This document shows, one piece after another, positions 37,185-47,929 of a DNA stretch of 64,000 nt (position 1 is its first letter; each line of letters opens with the position of its first letter). The position numbers and the translations under genes were made by a program. The notes under the pieces are model-generated. The model had not been told where the DNA came from, searched no databases, and was given only the letters and a program-made list of their open reading frames with translations. This DNA comes from Cichorium intybus (taxonomy: Eukaryota > Streptophyta > Magnoliopsida > Asterales > Asteraceae), in contig CM042017.1 in assembly GCA_023525715.1 (NCBI GenBank), forward strand, positions 75,874,166 to 75,938,165, written 5' to 3'.

Positions 37185-38718
37185 AATTGGTCACTGAAAT
37201 CAGAACTGAACTTCAGAACAATCATGATTAAATCAACATCCAATCACAATCAAACATCCAATAATCACTCAAAAGCATAAAATACCGAAAAGAAGCCATT
37301 ACTAATAACCAAATGATTCATTAACCAAAAACTCAGATCCCAAAGGTCCAAAACAGTAACACAAATATCCAAAACATGAACTAAGACTAAATATCAATGG
37401 TTGTCACACCCAAAGACACTAGCCAAATACTACTAACTATGAAACTAATTGAAAATTAAAGAGAAAAACATAAAAATACCAAATATGGCTGCTGAAAGTC
37501 GAATCTCGAAGTCAAAGAGGCTTTGGGAGTCGTTCATATGCCAGGTTTTTGGTGCATTTTTCGACCTAAAACCCTCTATTTATAGTTGCAAAAATCACGA
37601 GGCCGTGCCGCGCACAAATGAATTCCGCGGCGCGCGTATGGGTTTATCCCCGTTTTTTCGGTATTTGAATGTTCTCCACCGCCTCATCGCCGCGTCGCGT
37701 CTTTGTGAATCCCGCGGCGCGCGTGCGAGTTCGACTGTTTTGTCCTTTTCTTCAATCTTCTTCCATATTGTACGCTTTTGGTCCCTGTTTTCATTATTTC
37801 TTTCCAAACAAGTGCTGGCACGAAAAGTGAGAATACCACGATATATATGATATAAATTCACTAAGAACAGGGCTCAACAACGACTAAAATATTTGATATT
37901 ACTAGGCGTTGTCAAAAACCCCACACTTGTGCCTTGCTTGTCCCCAAGCAAGAGAGTTTTCAACAGATTCTAACTAAGACTCAAACAATTTTTGAATGTG
38001 TTTAATTTCAAAGCTTATTGCCTTATGAGTCAAAGTGAAATAGTTCGTGAAAACATAATCGGAATATTCTTTGGAATTCATGACTTTCTAAAGAACCCTT
38101 GATTACAAATTTTCTGTATGCATAAAGCAAACTTAGTCATTCAGATTCTAAAGGCCATTAAAGAATTGTCCATGACTTTCGATGTTGTCCGTGAAACGAG
38201 CTTTCAGAAATACCATCCCAGACCAGACGATCTTAGGTGGTAAGGTGCGTAAGGTCCACCCATTTTAGACCTACCAGCTCGAACAACAAAGGCCACAGAT
38301 TGACAATTCCTTCCTAAATTCCAAACATGAAACGGTCCAATCTTCTAAACTCATGAAACTCAACTTATTTGACTAAACTAATAGCATGATCACAACTACA
38401 TAGTATTTCTCGAAAAATACCAATGCTATAAGCAATCAGAAACTATTCGTTTCAAATTACAATCTATTAAAAATTTTGAAAAAGTTGCTAAAATTTTGAA
38501 AATTGGTCTTTTCCGCAAAAATTTCAAAAACACTCTTTCGGCCGGCCACACCCCACACTTAAAATCGTACAACGTCCCCGTTGTACAAAATTATTCTGGA
38601 GTTGTAGCGCAACCGTAAACACGTCGGTGGTTAAAGCAAGTGGAGGGGACACAGTGACCCCACACTTGCTTGAAACAACTCCTCCATTTTGGTATTACAT
38701 GTATAACTCACAGAAACA

Positions 38719-40101
38719 TTAAATGCAAGAAAACAAATAAAATATAAACAAGCAAAAAGATAGTAGTGTCATAAGTACAGTACATATATCCAAAAGAAAA
38801 TAAGAAAAATACATCAATCGCCACCTGGTGGCCTGGAAGGACCAGCCTCGTGATCGTGGGCTCGGGCAGGAAATGGTCGGGGCCGGTGTCCCTGCTGTGT
38901 GGCTATCTCCAAGAGTACCTCCCCAATCCACTCCAACTGCTCCTTCATCCTCGCGACCCTGGCCTCCAATCGATGGATGGCTGATGGGTCCTCCTGATGT
39001 GGCTGTCACACTGGATCTACTGGTGCTGCCGGTCTCCGGCAACTCCTGCCCGGCTGGGCGTAGGCTGGCTGGGGGTCCTGGGTGGCCTCGGTCGCCACCC
39101 TCACGTACTGGCCCGGGCGCTGCTGCTCGATCAGCCCCATGTTCTCCAAGGCTCGCACCATAGTGCGAACTGGAGGTAAAGCAGTCAAGGAGGCTGCGGT
39201 GGCAGCAGTAAGGATCCGGTACGAACGGGCCAGGCGGGTGATGTAATGCCAGCGGGCTAGAGGACTGCTGGCAGATGCACCCGTCGCACGGGTGGATAGA
39301 GAGGCGGCTAGAGCAAACGGGAGGTGGAGGAACCTGGAGGGGTCAAGGAGCACCCAGAGATACGTCATGTCCTCACCGAACACCTTCTCGCCCCCTCCCT
39401 GTGTATGATGGAGGTGGAGACGATGCGGTGCATGAGCCGGTAAAGCGGATCGTGGAGATGGCTCTCCCTGGACGTCCCTGCCTTATAGAATACGTTGGAC
39501 AAAGGTGCCCGAACGTCTGCATTGGCATCCCTGGCGGGCTGCCCCTAAACGCACGCATTAAGGAACTGTGTGAAGTGGCGTGCTGGAGGTCCGCCTCCGT
39601 GTAGATGCTTGTGCGTCTCCTAAAATCCCGGAGACTGCACTCCCTGGGGGCTCCCCCTAATCGAAATCGTACGAGTCTGGACCGGGCTTCTGACGAACCC
39701 GGCGAAAAACGGACCGTGGACAGGAACTCTAATAGAAGCTCGGTGTACACGGTGTCGTCCTGGGTGGCCATGAGCCTGTCCCAGCCACGGCATGTGAATG
39801 AAGCATCCTCGTGGGTCCATGTACGGTGGAGAAACGGCTCGATCTCGGCCTACAATCCAGCCTCTCTAAGAATATCCCGGTCTATGATCGTCGCCTCAAG
39901 AACCCGGTGACCTGTGAGCGCATCCCTCCTGGCGGCAAACTCGACAAAGCTATACAATCCCTCGGGGAACTGGAGGAAGGGGTGGTCAAGTCTGAAAGAC
40001 ATCTGCACAAAAGAAAACAGCCACAAAAATTTTTGCAAATTTAGTCCTTGTCTTCTCCACCGCACCGCGGTGCGGCACGGCACGGCGAGCGGCTGTTTCA
40101 A
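38719..40101 (-). pseudogene. Athila ORF1-like protein remnant
   Basis: The minus-strand frame runs from about 40101 through FRLDHPFLQFPEGLYSFVEF, a TAG after DILREAGL, then MATQDDTVYTELLLEFLST, FRLGGAPRECSLRDF and GMPMQTFGH. A frame change near 39380 leads into MFGEDMTYLWVLLDPSRFLH and a C-terminal proline/glycine-rich tail ending in a hydrophobic stretch near 38760. This is the plant Athila/Tat extra ORF family of unknown biochemical role (ATHILA ORF-1 type). One stop and one frameshift make it non-functional here. No pol follows it before the 3' LTR. Confidence 0.6.
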
Positions 40102-40836
40102 ATTCCAACCCCAAAATTACGATCTAACCTGTTAAAGCTCAATCCAAATACACTACAGGGTAGCCTAAGCACCGACTAACTCATCTAGGGTCATTATTTG
40201 GCAAAATAAACACCCTACGAGTCAACATTGTTGATTTCTAAGTTTTTGAGTTTTTTGAGAAATCAACCAAATCAGCTGCCTAATAGCTAGTTTTAACAAG
40301 TAAAAACGAGTTAGAATGACGTACCTCGGTAGCGGGCATGCAATGAGCAAGAAAAACACGAGAAAATTTTTGATGATCAGAGCTCTGCGACGTGGGCGTG
40401 TGTGAATAGTGTCGCGGCTTACCTTTTTAACGAAGGAAACCGACCGATCGATTCCCGCGGTGCAGATATGAGCAAACCGCGGCGCGCGTGTCCCCAAATC
40501 AACCCCTGCGCATCGGGTTGGTTTGTGATCCCGCGGCGCGCAAATTGCTTGGCCGCGGCGTGGTCTTCAAAAAAATTCAATTTTTCCTCAAAACAACCCC
40601 ACACTTGCCTTGGACCAATAATACCTGCAAATGACGATGATATAATTCTTCCTACTTACTAAGAAATACAGTACCTACTTATGAAAGATGGGTTGCCTCC
40701 CAACAAGCGCTAAGTTTAACGTCTTCAGCCAGACGTCTTATTCCTGCTCCAGCTACGGTGGATCGTATGCCTTCTTCCTTCGCTGACCCACTGCTCCTCA
40801 AACTTTCCTGGGTCGAATGGCTTGCCGGTTCTCCTG
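40102..40836 (-). other. Non-coding internal spacer of the Athila-like element
   Basis: Between the ORF1-like remnant and the gag-region relic, GC-rich islands of CCGCGGCGCGC type (40450-40560) resemble those in the LTR (for example 37615, 42780). No credible frame. Confidence 0.45.
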
Positions 40837-42003
40837 CTACTGCCCGGTTTGCCGTCTTCTGATTATCTCCCATGAGTACTTGGAGGTAGCTTTGAACCTC
40901 CAAGCTCGATCCTTCCTTCGGTATCTCTTCAAAACCATCGGTTTGACATGAAGCGTGCCTAATGCCGCTTCCAGTAATTGTGTTGTGCCTCGTTTGTTGC
41001 TCACATATTGAGTGTCATCTTCAGTTTGCAATTTTGGCTTGCAGTACCAATAAAAATTTTCCAACCGAATGGGATTGGAAGGCAACATATCAGGATGCTT
41101 CCATATGTCCTCATCGATGGTATTGATTACATCTAATTTTCCATTCATGAATGGATCGTGAGTGACGATAAAATCATGTTTATTATTTTCAAAAACCAAC
41201 TTGTCAGCATCATCTTCTTGATCATCATCCAACAGGTGGATCGGGACCAAGAGTGAGCGACTGGTTTGATCTCATGGTGGTATAAAGTCACCCATCACCA
41301 GATCCTTACTTTCAAAGTACTCAAAATCTTCAAAAATTATAGGTTCGAGGGTAGTATTGTCATCTACACCCCCTTCCCCAATATTATCAACAACTTCAAC
41401 AATTTCAGGAGTCGTTGGGTTGGGGTCTGCACTGTCACTTACAGCCCCCTCCACAACATCCTCCTTAATCAAATTTTCTGGTGATGGTATGGATTCACTC
41501 ATCACCATATCAACATTTTCAAAAATCTCAAAAACATCAAGAGCTATTGAGTCAGAGGCAGCATTGTCACCTACAACCTCTTCCTCAACAACATTTGTGA
41601 CCATCTCAGTGGTCTCTTGACTTTCCTAAGGTGTATGCCCTTCCATCACATATTCAGGTGATGCAAGTTAACACACATTATCATTGGTATAAAATTCACT
41701 CGCCTCAGGTTCTGGCGAGGGTGGCGGATATTCCCAACTTTTCTCTAACCTATCTAAAGAAGCTTGCACTCTTTCAAGAGCATCAGCCTGGTCCTTCTGC
41801 ACTTGGTGGAAGTCAGCCATGAGCTCCAATACTTGGGCCCAACTTACAGAATTTTCAGGTTGAGATGACTCCTCGGTCCGCCATCCATTGTCATCGAATG
41901 ATCCATTGTAGTAATCATCCGCGTAATAGGTGTCGACCGGATTTTCATAATACTCATAATATTGATCCGGGTATATGTAATCGCCCATTATGAAGACGTA
42001 CAC
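40837..42003 (-). pseudogene. Athila-like leader/gag-region polyprotein relic
   Basis: Three consecutive minus frames: 42003-41668 (acidic, Tyr-rich start MGDYIYPDQYYEYYENPVD, then a coiled-coil-like QVQKDQADALERVQASLDRL), 41604-41272 (acidic, E/D/V-rich repeats of ENVDMVMSES type) and 41250-40837 (VPIHLLDDDQEDDADKLVF ... RRKDRAWRFKATSKY). Stops separate them, so the original frame is broken. The first follows the primer-binding site directly, as expected for the 5' ORF. No capsid-specific motif is visible, so gag is inferred from position. Confidence 0.5.
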
Positions 42004-42084
42004 ATACCAAAACTAATCAAACTAAAATCAAGCATCATAAATCAGAAACTGAATCCTACATATCACCTACTCTCAAGCTCACAA

Positions 42085-42108
42085 CTCCCCGGCAACGGCG
42101 CCAAAATT
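42085..42108 (-). promoter_or_regulatory. Primer-binding site of the Athila-like element
   Basis: Read minus, right after the LTR: TTTTGGCGCCGTTGCCGGGG. This is the classical Athila/Tat-type site following the 5' LTR and it fixes the orientation as minus. Confidence 0.82.
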
Positions 42109-43093
42109 TGACACGCCTAGGTCGTCGTGCGGTCCAAAATAAGAAAATACCTAACACACACTAGTACAGTGGAAGTCAGGGTCAATCCACAGGAGTTACG
42201 TGGTCGAGACATGTGACAGATTACCAATTGTAGTGTCACTCTACAGTCAGAGGATCTAGTTCCTAACTTTTGCTAAACAATCCCAAAGATCATAAACTAA
42301 AACAATTCCAAACAAGCATTCATTAAACTAAAGTCCAAATCAACAACTAATCCTAATTGGTCACTAAAATCAGAACTGAACTTCAGAACAATCAAGATTA
42401 AATCAACATCCAATCACAATCAAACATCCAATAATCACTCAAAAGCATAAAATACCGAAAAGAAGCCATTACTAATAACCAAATGATTCATTAACCAAAA
42501 ACTCAGATCCCAAAGGTCCAAAAGGTCTAAAACAGTAACAAAAATATCCAAAACAGGAACTAAGACTAAATATCAATGGTTGTCACACCCAAAGACACTA
42601 GCCAAATACTACTAACTATGAAACTAATTGAAAATTAAAGAGAAAAACATAAAAATACCAAATATGGCTGCTGAAAGTCGAATCTCGGAGTCAAAGAGGC
42701 TTTGGGAGTCGTTCCTATGTCAGGTCTTTGCTGCATTTTTCGACCTAAAACCCTCTATTTATAGTTGCAAAAATCACGAGGCCGCGCCGCGCACAAATGA
42801 ATTCCGCGACGCGTGTATGGGTTTATCCCCGTTTTTTCGGCATTTGAATGTTCTCCACTGCCTCATCACTGCGTCGCGTCATTTTGAATCCCGCGGCGCG
42901 CGTACAAGTTTGACTGTTTTGTCATTTTCTTCAATCTTCTTCCATATTGTACGCTTTTGGTCCCTGTTTTCATTATTTCTTTCCAAACAAGTGCTAGCAC
43001 GAAAAGTGAGAATACCACGATATATATGATATAAATTCACTAAGAATAGGGCTCAACAACGACTAAAATATTTGATATTAGTAGGCGTTGTCA
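42109..43093 (-). repeat. 5' LTR of the Athila-like element
   Basis: 985 bp with TGACA...TGTCA inverted ends. On the minus strand TATAAATAGAGGG lies near 42762. An open 133-codon plus-strand frame is present in both LTRs (37449-37850 and 42628-43029) but is antisense to the element and explained by shared ancestry. Confidence 0.9.
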
Positions 43094-43098
43094 GGGCC

Positions 43099-43499
43099 TT
43101 GACATGACCTTCCCACCAAGACAAGGCCGTCTCCGCGAAGGTGCAAGCGGCAAATTTTACTTTGCGTTCCTCCGGGCATGCAGAGATGTCGAAGATTGAT
43201 TCGGTTTTCTCGATCCATCTTGTGAGGGCAAGGACACCACCCGTTCCATGAAAGGCTATAGGTTTGCAATTTTCGAAGTCCTTGTACGTGCATACTCGTG
43301 GATGATCCGATGTTTCCCCTTTCGTGGAATCGTTAGTGCCGTTTTTGCTTCCGCTTCCATTTGTCCCATTCGGGTTTATCTGGGCATTTGCAGCTGCCAC
43401 GGCGGCGGTTAAGGCGGCTTGGAAGGTAGCTGAGTCAATCAGGGGTGGCTCTGGTGGTTTAACGGTTGCGCGTCTAGCGTTTCTTCGCCGAGGAGGCAT
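43099..43499 (-). pseudogene. Ty3/gypsy gag N-terminal segment
   Basis: The minus frame starts at ATG 43499: MPPRRRNARRA basic N-terminus, an Asn/Gly/Ser-rich linker, then the retrotransposon gag core FHGTGGVLALTRWIEKTESIF...CTFAETALSWWEGHVKAL. It is cut at 43098 by the Athila-like insertion and resumes at 29497. Confidence 0.88.
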
Positions 43500-43925
43500 G
43501 CTACTGCCACAAGGATTTAAGATTGGACGTTGGTTAGTTTTGGTAAGAATTGTTTCGGATGAGGCGTTAGTTTAAATATGTTGTCTTTATGTTATTTGTT
43601 TATATTGTTCTTCATCTCATTCATTGGGATCCTCGTAAAGTCAGTATCAAGCATGCAAATCAAGATATTCACATAGTGTTGGAAACATGTAGCTACATAA
43701 GTTTTGCTATTCGTAGTACTTCATACCATGGTATGACTGGAAATTCAGAAAATTTAACCCTAGAAGGGTCTAATATTTGTGGCTAGTTAAGGTTAGCACA
43801 CGGACCTCCAAAAATTTAGTTGTTCGTTTACAAGATCGCAGTTGTAATTAATATCGAGCGGTACATAATGCCTACTTGTGGATTTTTCCTAAGCTATATC
43901 AAAACTTGAGTAAGGGATACACTAC

Positions 43926-44634
43926 TCATGGGGAACCTGGTCCTCTCGCTCTCCGGAGCTTGGCCACTTGGGCCCTTAGATCTGCAGTTTCCCGCATGGC
44001 CCGTTCAGCCCTTAACCCAGCGTTTCGGGCTATCATCTCGGAATCTCTTAGCCTTTGCTCCGCGATTTGCAGCCTGCCGTAAACATTCCGAATATCCTCT
44101 CTGTGTCTCGGACGGTTTCCCACAGTGTCTCCACTCTAGATGCGGTCCGATCGTGAGCTTTGTCGAGGCATCGGACGCGTACTGCGGTGACGTCGGTTGT
44201 GGCTGTCAGGTCTTGAATTTGGTTAGTTGTGGCCCTGATCTGATCATGGTTTCACCTTTGCATGTGCTCAGCCCAGGCAGGTGTTGGGTCTTGAGGAGGT
44301 TCATTCATTAGGAGTGGTTGGTGAATAGGCAGCACTCTCTTTCGAGGAGTACGCATCCACAATGGACCGTTAGGATGACGGTATACCTCGAAGCTTGGTG
44401 CCGATGGCGGCGCATGCATGTTGCAGACAAGGTGTTGGGGGTTGACTATCTCCGGCGCGCCATCGGACTCGTCTTCCTCCTCATCCTCCTCTCCCCACTG
44501 ATCTTCTCCATCAGGCATCTCTTTGGGTTCCTCTTACGGGTCCTCTTCCGGTTCTTCTTTGGGTTCTTCATTGATCCACCCGTTGTTTCCTTCTTCTGGG
44601 TAGTAGGGGTCCCCGGGTAAATGGAATCCAGCCA
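43926..44634 (-). pseudogene. Leader ORF upstream of gag in the Ty3/gypsy element
   Basis: A minus frame from an ATG at about 44634 (MAGFHLPGDPYYPEEG) is very acidic, has a stop after about 33 codons (EEDP-stop), then EDQWGEEDEEEDE, PPSAPSFEVYRHPNGPLW and MRTPRKR. A second block (MGNRPRHREDIRNVYGRL...AERAMRETADLRAQV) in another frame looks coiled-coil. It is broken by a stop and frame change. Similar leader ORFs occur in some plant chromodomain Ty3 elements. Role unknown. Confidence 0.4.
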
Positions 44635-45053
44635 TGGTTTCTGTACTAGAAGAGGGGGGTATGACTATTTTATTATAATTATTATTATTTTAAAATCCGT
44701 GGTTGTTTGCGGTTTATTAATGGCAAGTGTTCGGACTTATTGTTAGCACGACTATTCCTAAGTTTCCAACAGTCATATCTTAGACCGATACAGTTGATCA
44801 GGCTCTACCTATCTTGGACACGACTACCTAGACACTTAGGTCTACTCGTAGTGTCCAATTCGTCCCACCACTTTTGTATGTTCCCGTTATAACATCGTGT
44901 TAGTATGTATGTATGTACTTATATTTTTTCTAAGAATTATTGTTATGATTTTAAAAGTATATTTATACGAAAATGTTTTTGAGATTTTTAATCCGGCTAT
45001 ATTTATAGTTGTATATCTTTAAATGGTTTGATATACTAAATTCAGTATAAACA
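44635..45053 (-). other. Untranslated leader of the Ty3/gypsy element
   Basis: AT-rich, no frame. It joins the leader ORF to the primer-binding site. Confidence 0.5.
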
Positions 45054-45070
45054 ATGCTTTGGTACCAATC
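45054..45070 (-). promoter_or_regulatory. Primer-binding site of the Ty3/gypsy element
   Basis: Minus strand after the LTR end: GATTGGTACCAAAGC, a mutated tRNA-iMet site (TTGGTATCAGAGC at the left copy). Confidence 0.75.
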
Positions 45071-47348
45071 TGTCACACCCTCAAACCTCACTGGCGGAAA
45101 CGTTTGAGGGCGGATGACTTCTGGGCAATATCATAACAATGTCAAGAAAATTCAAGCAATTGCAACCATCATAGTATAATTGTAAAAGTTACATGAGTTT
45201 GAGGTTTGCTGTTTCCATTACAATTACATATGATTTCAAAAATAATACATAGAAACGACGTCGTAACGCTTCGCCGTCACTGCTTGTCGGCCTACTTACT
45301 GTTTTCCTGAGAATACAAGTAGTTTTGAAAAAAGTGTCAACAATTAAGTTGGTGAGTTCATAAGTTTTTTGGTATTAGAGAAACTGTTTCTTGATATGTA
45401 AAAGATAGTAATGAAAGCCCAAGAAAATCCGATATTTTCTAATAAAATGTTACGGTCTTTAAATGTCCAAGACTATTGTATAAAATATCTTTGCAACAAC
45501 ATAGTTAAATGAGTAGTAGTTTCGCATAAACAAATGTATAAAGTTGATATATTTTTCCTTGTGAGTCGTAAAAACCCATAACCATACTGTGACCGTGAAT
45601 GCCTCTTCGACGTTCTTCAGGCGTCGGATCGTTATGACATTTGAACACCTCAGACATGCCGGTCTAGCTGTAGCTAGCAGCTAAGGTGCGGGATTGTCAG
45701 GCCTGTATAGATTTATACACAAATCTCATGCTCTCTTCCCGAGAATCTGGTTATAACTGATAGGACTTATTGCATGGGTACTTAAAGTACTGTGAAGACC
45801 CGTCTCATAAAATGTTTGTACTATCAACTTGTTTCCGAATGGTTGTTTAGAAAAACTCATTGTTTCCCATCGTCATTTTATTTTTCCCAAAATAACGTAG
45901 TGATATAGTATCATTACATAGTTATATATATTATGCTTCGCATTGCCCGTATGACATAGAAAACTCATGTATTCGAAAACCATTCCTACAATAATTTATT
46001 TATAGTTGTTTCAGTTGTACTAGTGAGGTTTTTCTTCGTAAAAGAAGTGCGTAGGCACGTTTCGGAACTACTGAGTTTTAAGAATATTGAAGTTAACTGT
46101 CTACTACTCGGAGATATAAGATTCAGTAGGGGACACGGCTTCTGGAATCCGAACAGGGTCCGTAACCAGGAGTGTTATCCCAATTAGATTTAGTGCAAGT
46201 TGTATAGATACTTTATCAGTGTGTACCAGTGCTCTTAATGAGTATAACAAGATGTTTAATATATGGTAACTTGTATTCTTCCCCTAAAAGGTTCTGAAAA
46301 CGAAAAGGAGGGGTATGAAACTCACCCTTGAAGCGTGATACTGTCGAGGAGGGAGCGTGGACTCGGAAATCGCGGTAGTAGGTGAACAACACTTGGGTTC
46401 GAAACCTAAGGACCTTCGGATAAAACTATTATCCGATGGTTTCACGAAAAGTCAGTGTGTGTAAAGGAAATATTTGTTGGGTGTTACCGTGTGGAATCAT
46501 CAAAGGAAGTTAACTTACCAAGGATTTGAGGCTTTACACCGGGAAAAATGGCAGAGGATGGTTGTTCACGGCGGTGTTGTTGAGGCAGTGAGTAGAGAGA
46601 AAGATGGTGGGAGTTGAGAGTTTAGAGAAAACTGAAGGAGAGTTGGGAGAAAGTCTGATGCATTCGTAGGTTTATGGGTTCAGCGTGCATGGGGAACTGA
46701 ATAGAAAAGAGGTTAGTTACGCTTTATGTCAAATCATCTAGTTCTAGGTGTACTTAATAGTAGTTGACTTCGTGATTTGATTGACACTTGCATGGGAACT
46801 TGTTATTTAGCAGGGGCTAGGAGTGAGGATTTGGAAGATGGTCTCCTGTTAGGAAATTGACGTCGCAGGAGAGGAGTGAGTTCGGAATTCATAGAGTCCG
46901 AAATGACGCCTTCGGAACTCACATAGCAAGGATTTAAGTCTAAATCCCTCCATGTTCCGATCTCTGGTGGTTCAATTGTTCATAAGATCAATATCGGAAC
47001 GTCACTCGGAAACAAAGCATCCTCCGAGTATCATCTCCGAGCTGAGTGTCGTGTTCCGAGGATGAGGGCTTCCGAAGGTGGTTTCGGAGGTCAGGAGTCT
47101 CCGAAATTCTCTCCGAATGATGGTTTGTGTCCCGGAAACCGGTTTCGTGTGAGGATGGATCTCTCATTCTTAGCGCAACCTTATTGCTACGTTGTTCAGT
47201 TTGCTAAGTATTGAAATTTGTGTGCGTGGCATTTCGATGCATCAACTTACTTTCTAAGGGTTATGAAATCCACCATTCATTATATTAATTTAAACGTTCT
47301 TAGTTGACCACAGTTGACTATTGTTGACCAAAATTTACAATTGTCACA
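45071..47348 (-). repeat. 5' LTR of the Ty3/gypsy element
   Basis: Collinear with 19479-21759. Read minus: TGTGACAATTG...GAGGGTGTGACA. Bases after it (TTATT at 47349) do not match the bases next to the other LTR. Confidence 0.88.
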
Positions 47349-47929
47349 TTATTCATACAAATGGGGATAAAAATTTATTAAGAATTCATTTTTTTTAATA
47401 TTATAGCATACACACACAGGTTCAAGAACCCGCACCCCAACCCTCTTTTTTCATCTATCTCCAACCCGCACAAGGCGGTGTAGCCTTCTCTCCAGCACCT
47501 GCAGCCTGCCCTCCAACCCAACCAACCCTCGACCATCTTTTGACCACTCCGTCCACCCTTAATGGTTTGAAAGGCTTGTGAAAATGCTCACCAATTGGTA
47601 TCGATTTATAAAAAATGTAAACATGGTCTTATGACAGCTGTTATGTTAAGTTGGAAACCCTAAAAAGATACAAAGCACCTCTCACTATAATAATTGGTAA
47701 ATTTAAGATATAATGTTCTAATAAGAAATTGGTAAATTTTTCCATGTACAAAGAAGAAAAAAAAAAAAAAAAAGTAAACTCGTAGCACTGCAATAAAAAA
47801 AGTGATTAAAATGTTATATATTACACACATAATCATTTCCGTACACATAATTTCAACAAAAAAAAAATCAAAATCAAAATCGCCTCGTCTAACCTTCAAT
47901 AATGTATATCCAACTTATCAGACATGATT
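47349..47929. other. Harbinger right end, then NOL10 3' flank
   Basis: 47349-47558 is the right end of the Harbinger-like element. 47559-47929 is the 3' flank of the NOL10 gene, with an (A)n tract at 47757-47774. No clear AATAAA signal is seen on the minus strand. Confidence 0.5.

Larger units (their letters stand above)
29498..37914 (-). repeat. 3' LTR of the Athila-like element, split by the nested element
   Basis: LTR pieces 29498-29748 and 37190-37914 total 976 bp. The intact partner has 985 bp; the 9-bp difference is one extra CCAAAAGGT-type unit near 42520. On the minus strand a TATAAATAGAGGG box lies near 37583. Confidence 0.88.
29498..43093 (-). mobile_element. Pol-less Athila-like Ty3 retrotransposon with a nested copia-type insertion
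   Basis: Target duplication GGGCC at 29493-29497 and 43094-43098, within the gag of the outer element. The LTRs are TGACACGCCTAGG...GGCGTTGTCA on the plus strand: right LTR 42109-43093 (985 bp) and left LTR 29498-37914, interrupted by 29749-37184. The primer-binding site at 42085-42108 and polypurine tract at 37915-37925 set the orientation as minus. The internal domain (37915-42108, 4.2 kb) encodes only gag/ORF1-like remnants and no pol, so it is non-autonomous. LTR divergence is visibly greater than in the nested copia element, as nesting order requires. Confidence 0.88.
19437..47348 (-). mobile_element. Degenerate chromodomain-type Ty3/gypsy retrotransposon (Tekay/Del-like), twice interrupted
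   Basis: Two LTRs of about 2.28 kb (45071-47348 on the 5' side, 19479-21759 on the 3' side) flank a minus-strand gag-protease-RT-RNaseH-integrase-chromodomain frame. Host-of-insertion breakpoints are at 24336-27889 and 29498-43093. The polyprotein has in-frame stops and a lost integrase Asp, so it is inactive. Anomaly: the left LTR is followed at 19437-19478 by a primer-binding-site copy and leader sequence, which a simple 3' LTR should not have, and no target duplication matches across the ends. Confidence 0.85.
19030..47558 (-). mobile_element. Harbinger-like element hosting the 28-kb retrotransposon nest
   Basis: Left end TTA-GGGTGGGGGAGAGG (target TTA 19027-19029); right end, inverted, TAA-GGGTGGACGGAGTGG (target TTA 47559-47561). 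Its own sequence is 19030-19436 plus 47349-47558, about 0.6 kb, carrying a truncated Myb/SANT ORF1 remnant. All else between is later insertion. The ends resemble those of 54372-54949 (GGGTGGACGGAGTAG), so both belong to one broad family. Confidence 0.6.

Noticed and set aside
37449..43029. 133-codon frame conserved at 37449-37850 and 42628-43029
   Set aside because: The two are the two LTRs of one element, so similarity comes from replication, and the frame is antisense to the element.
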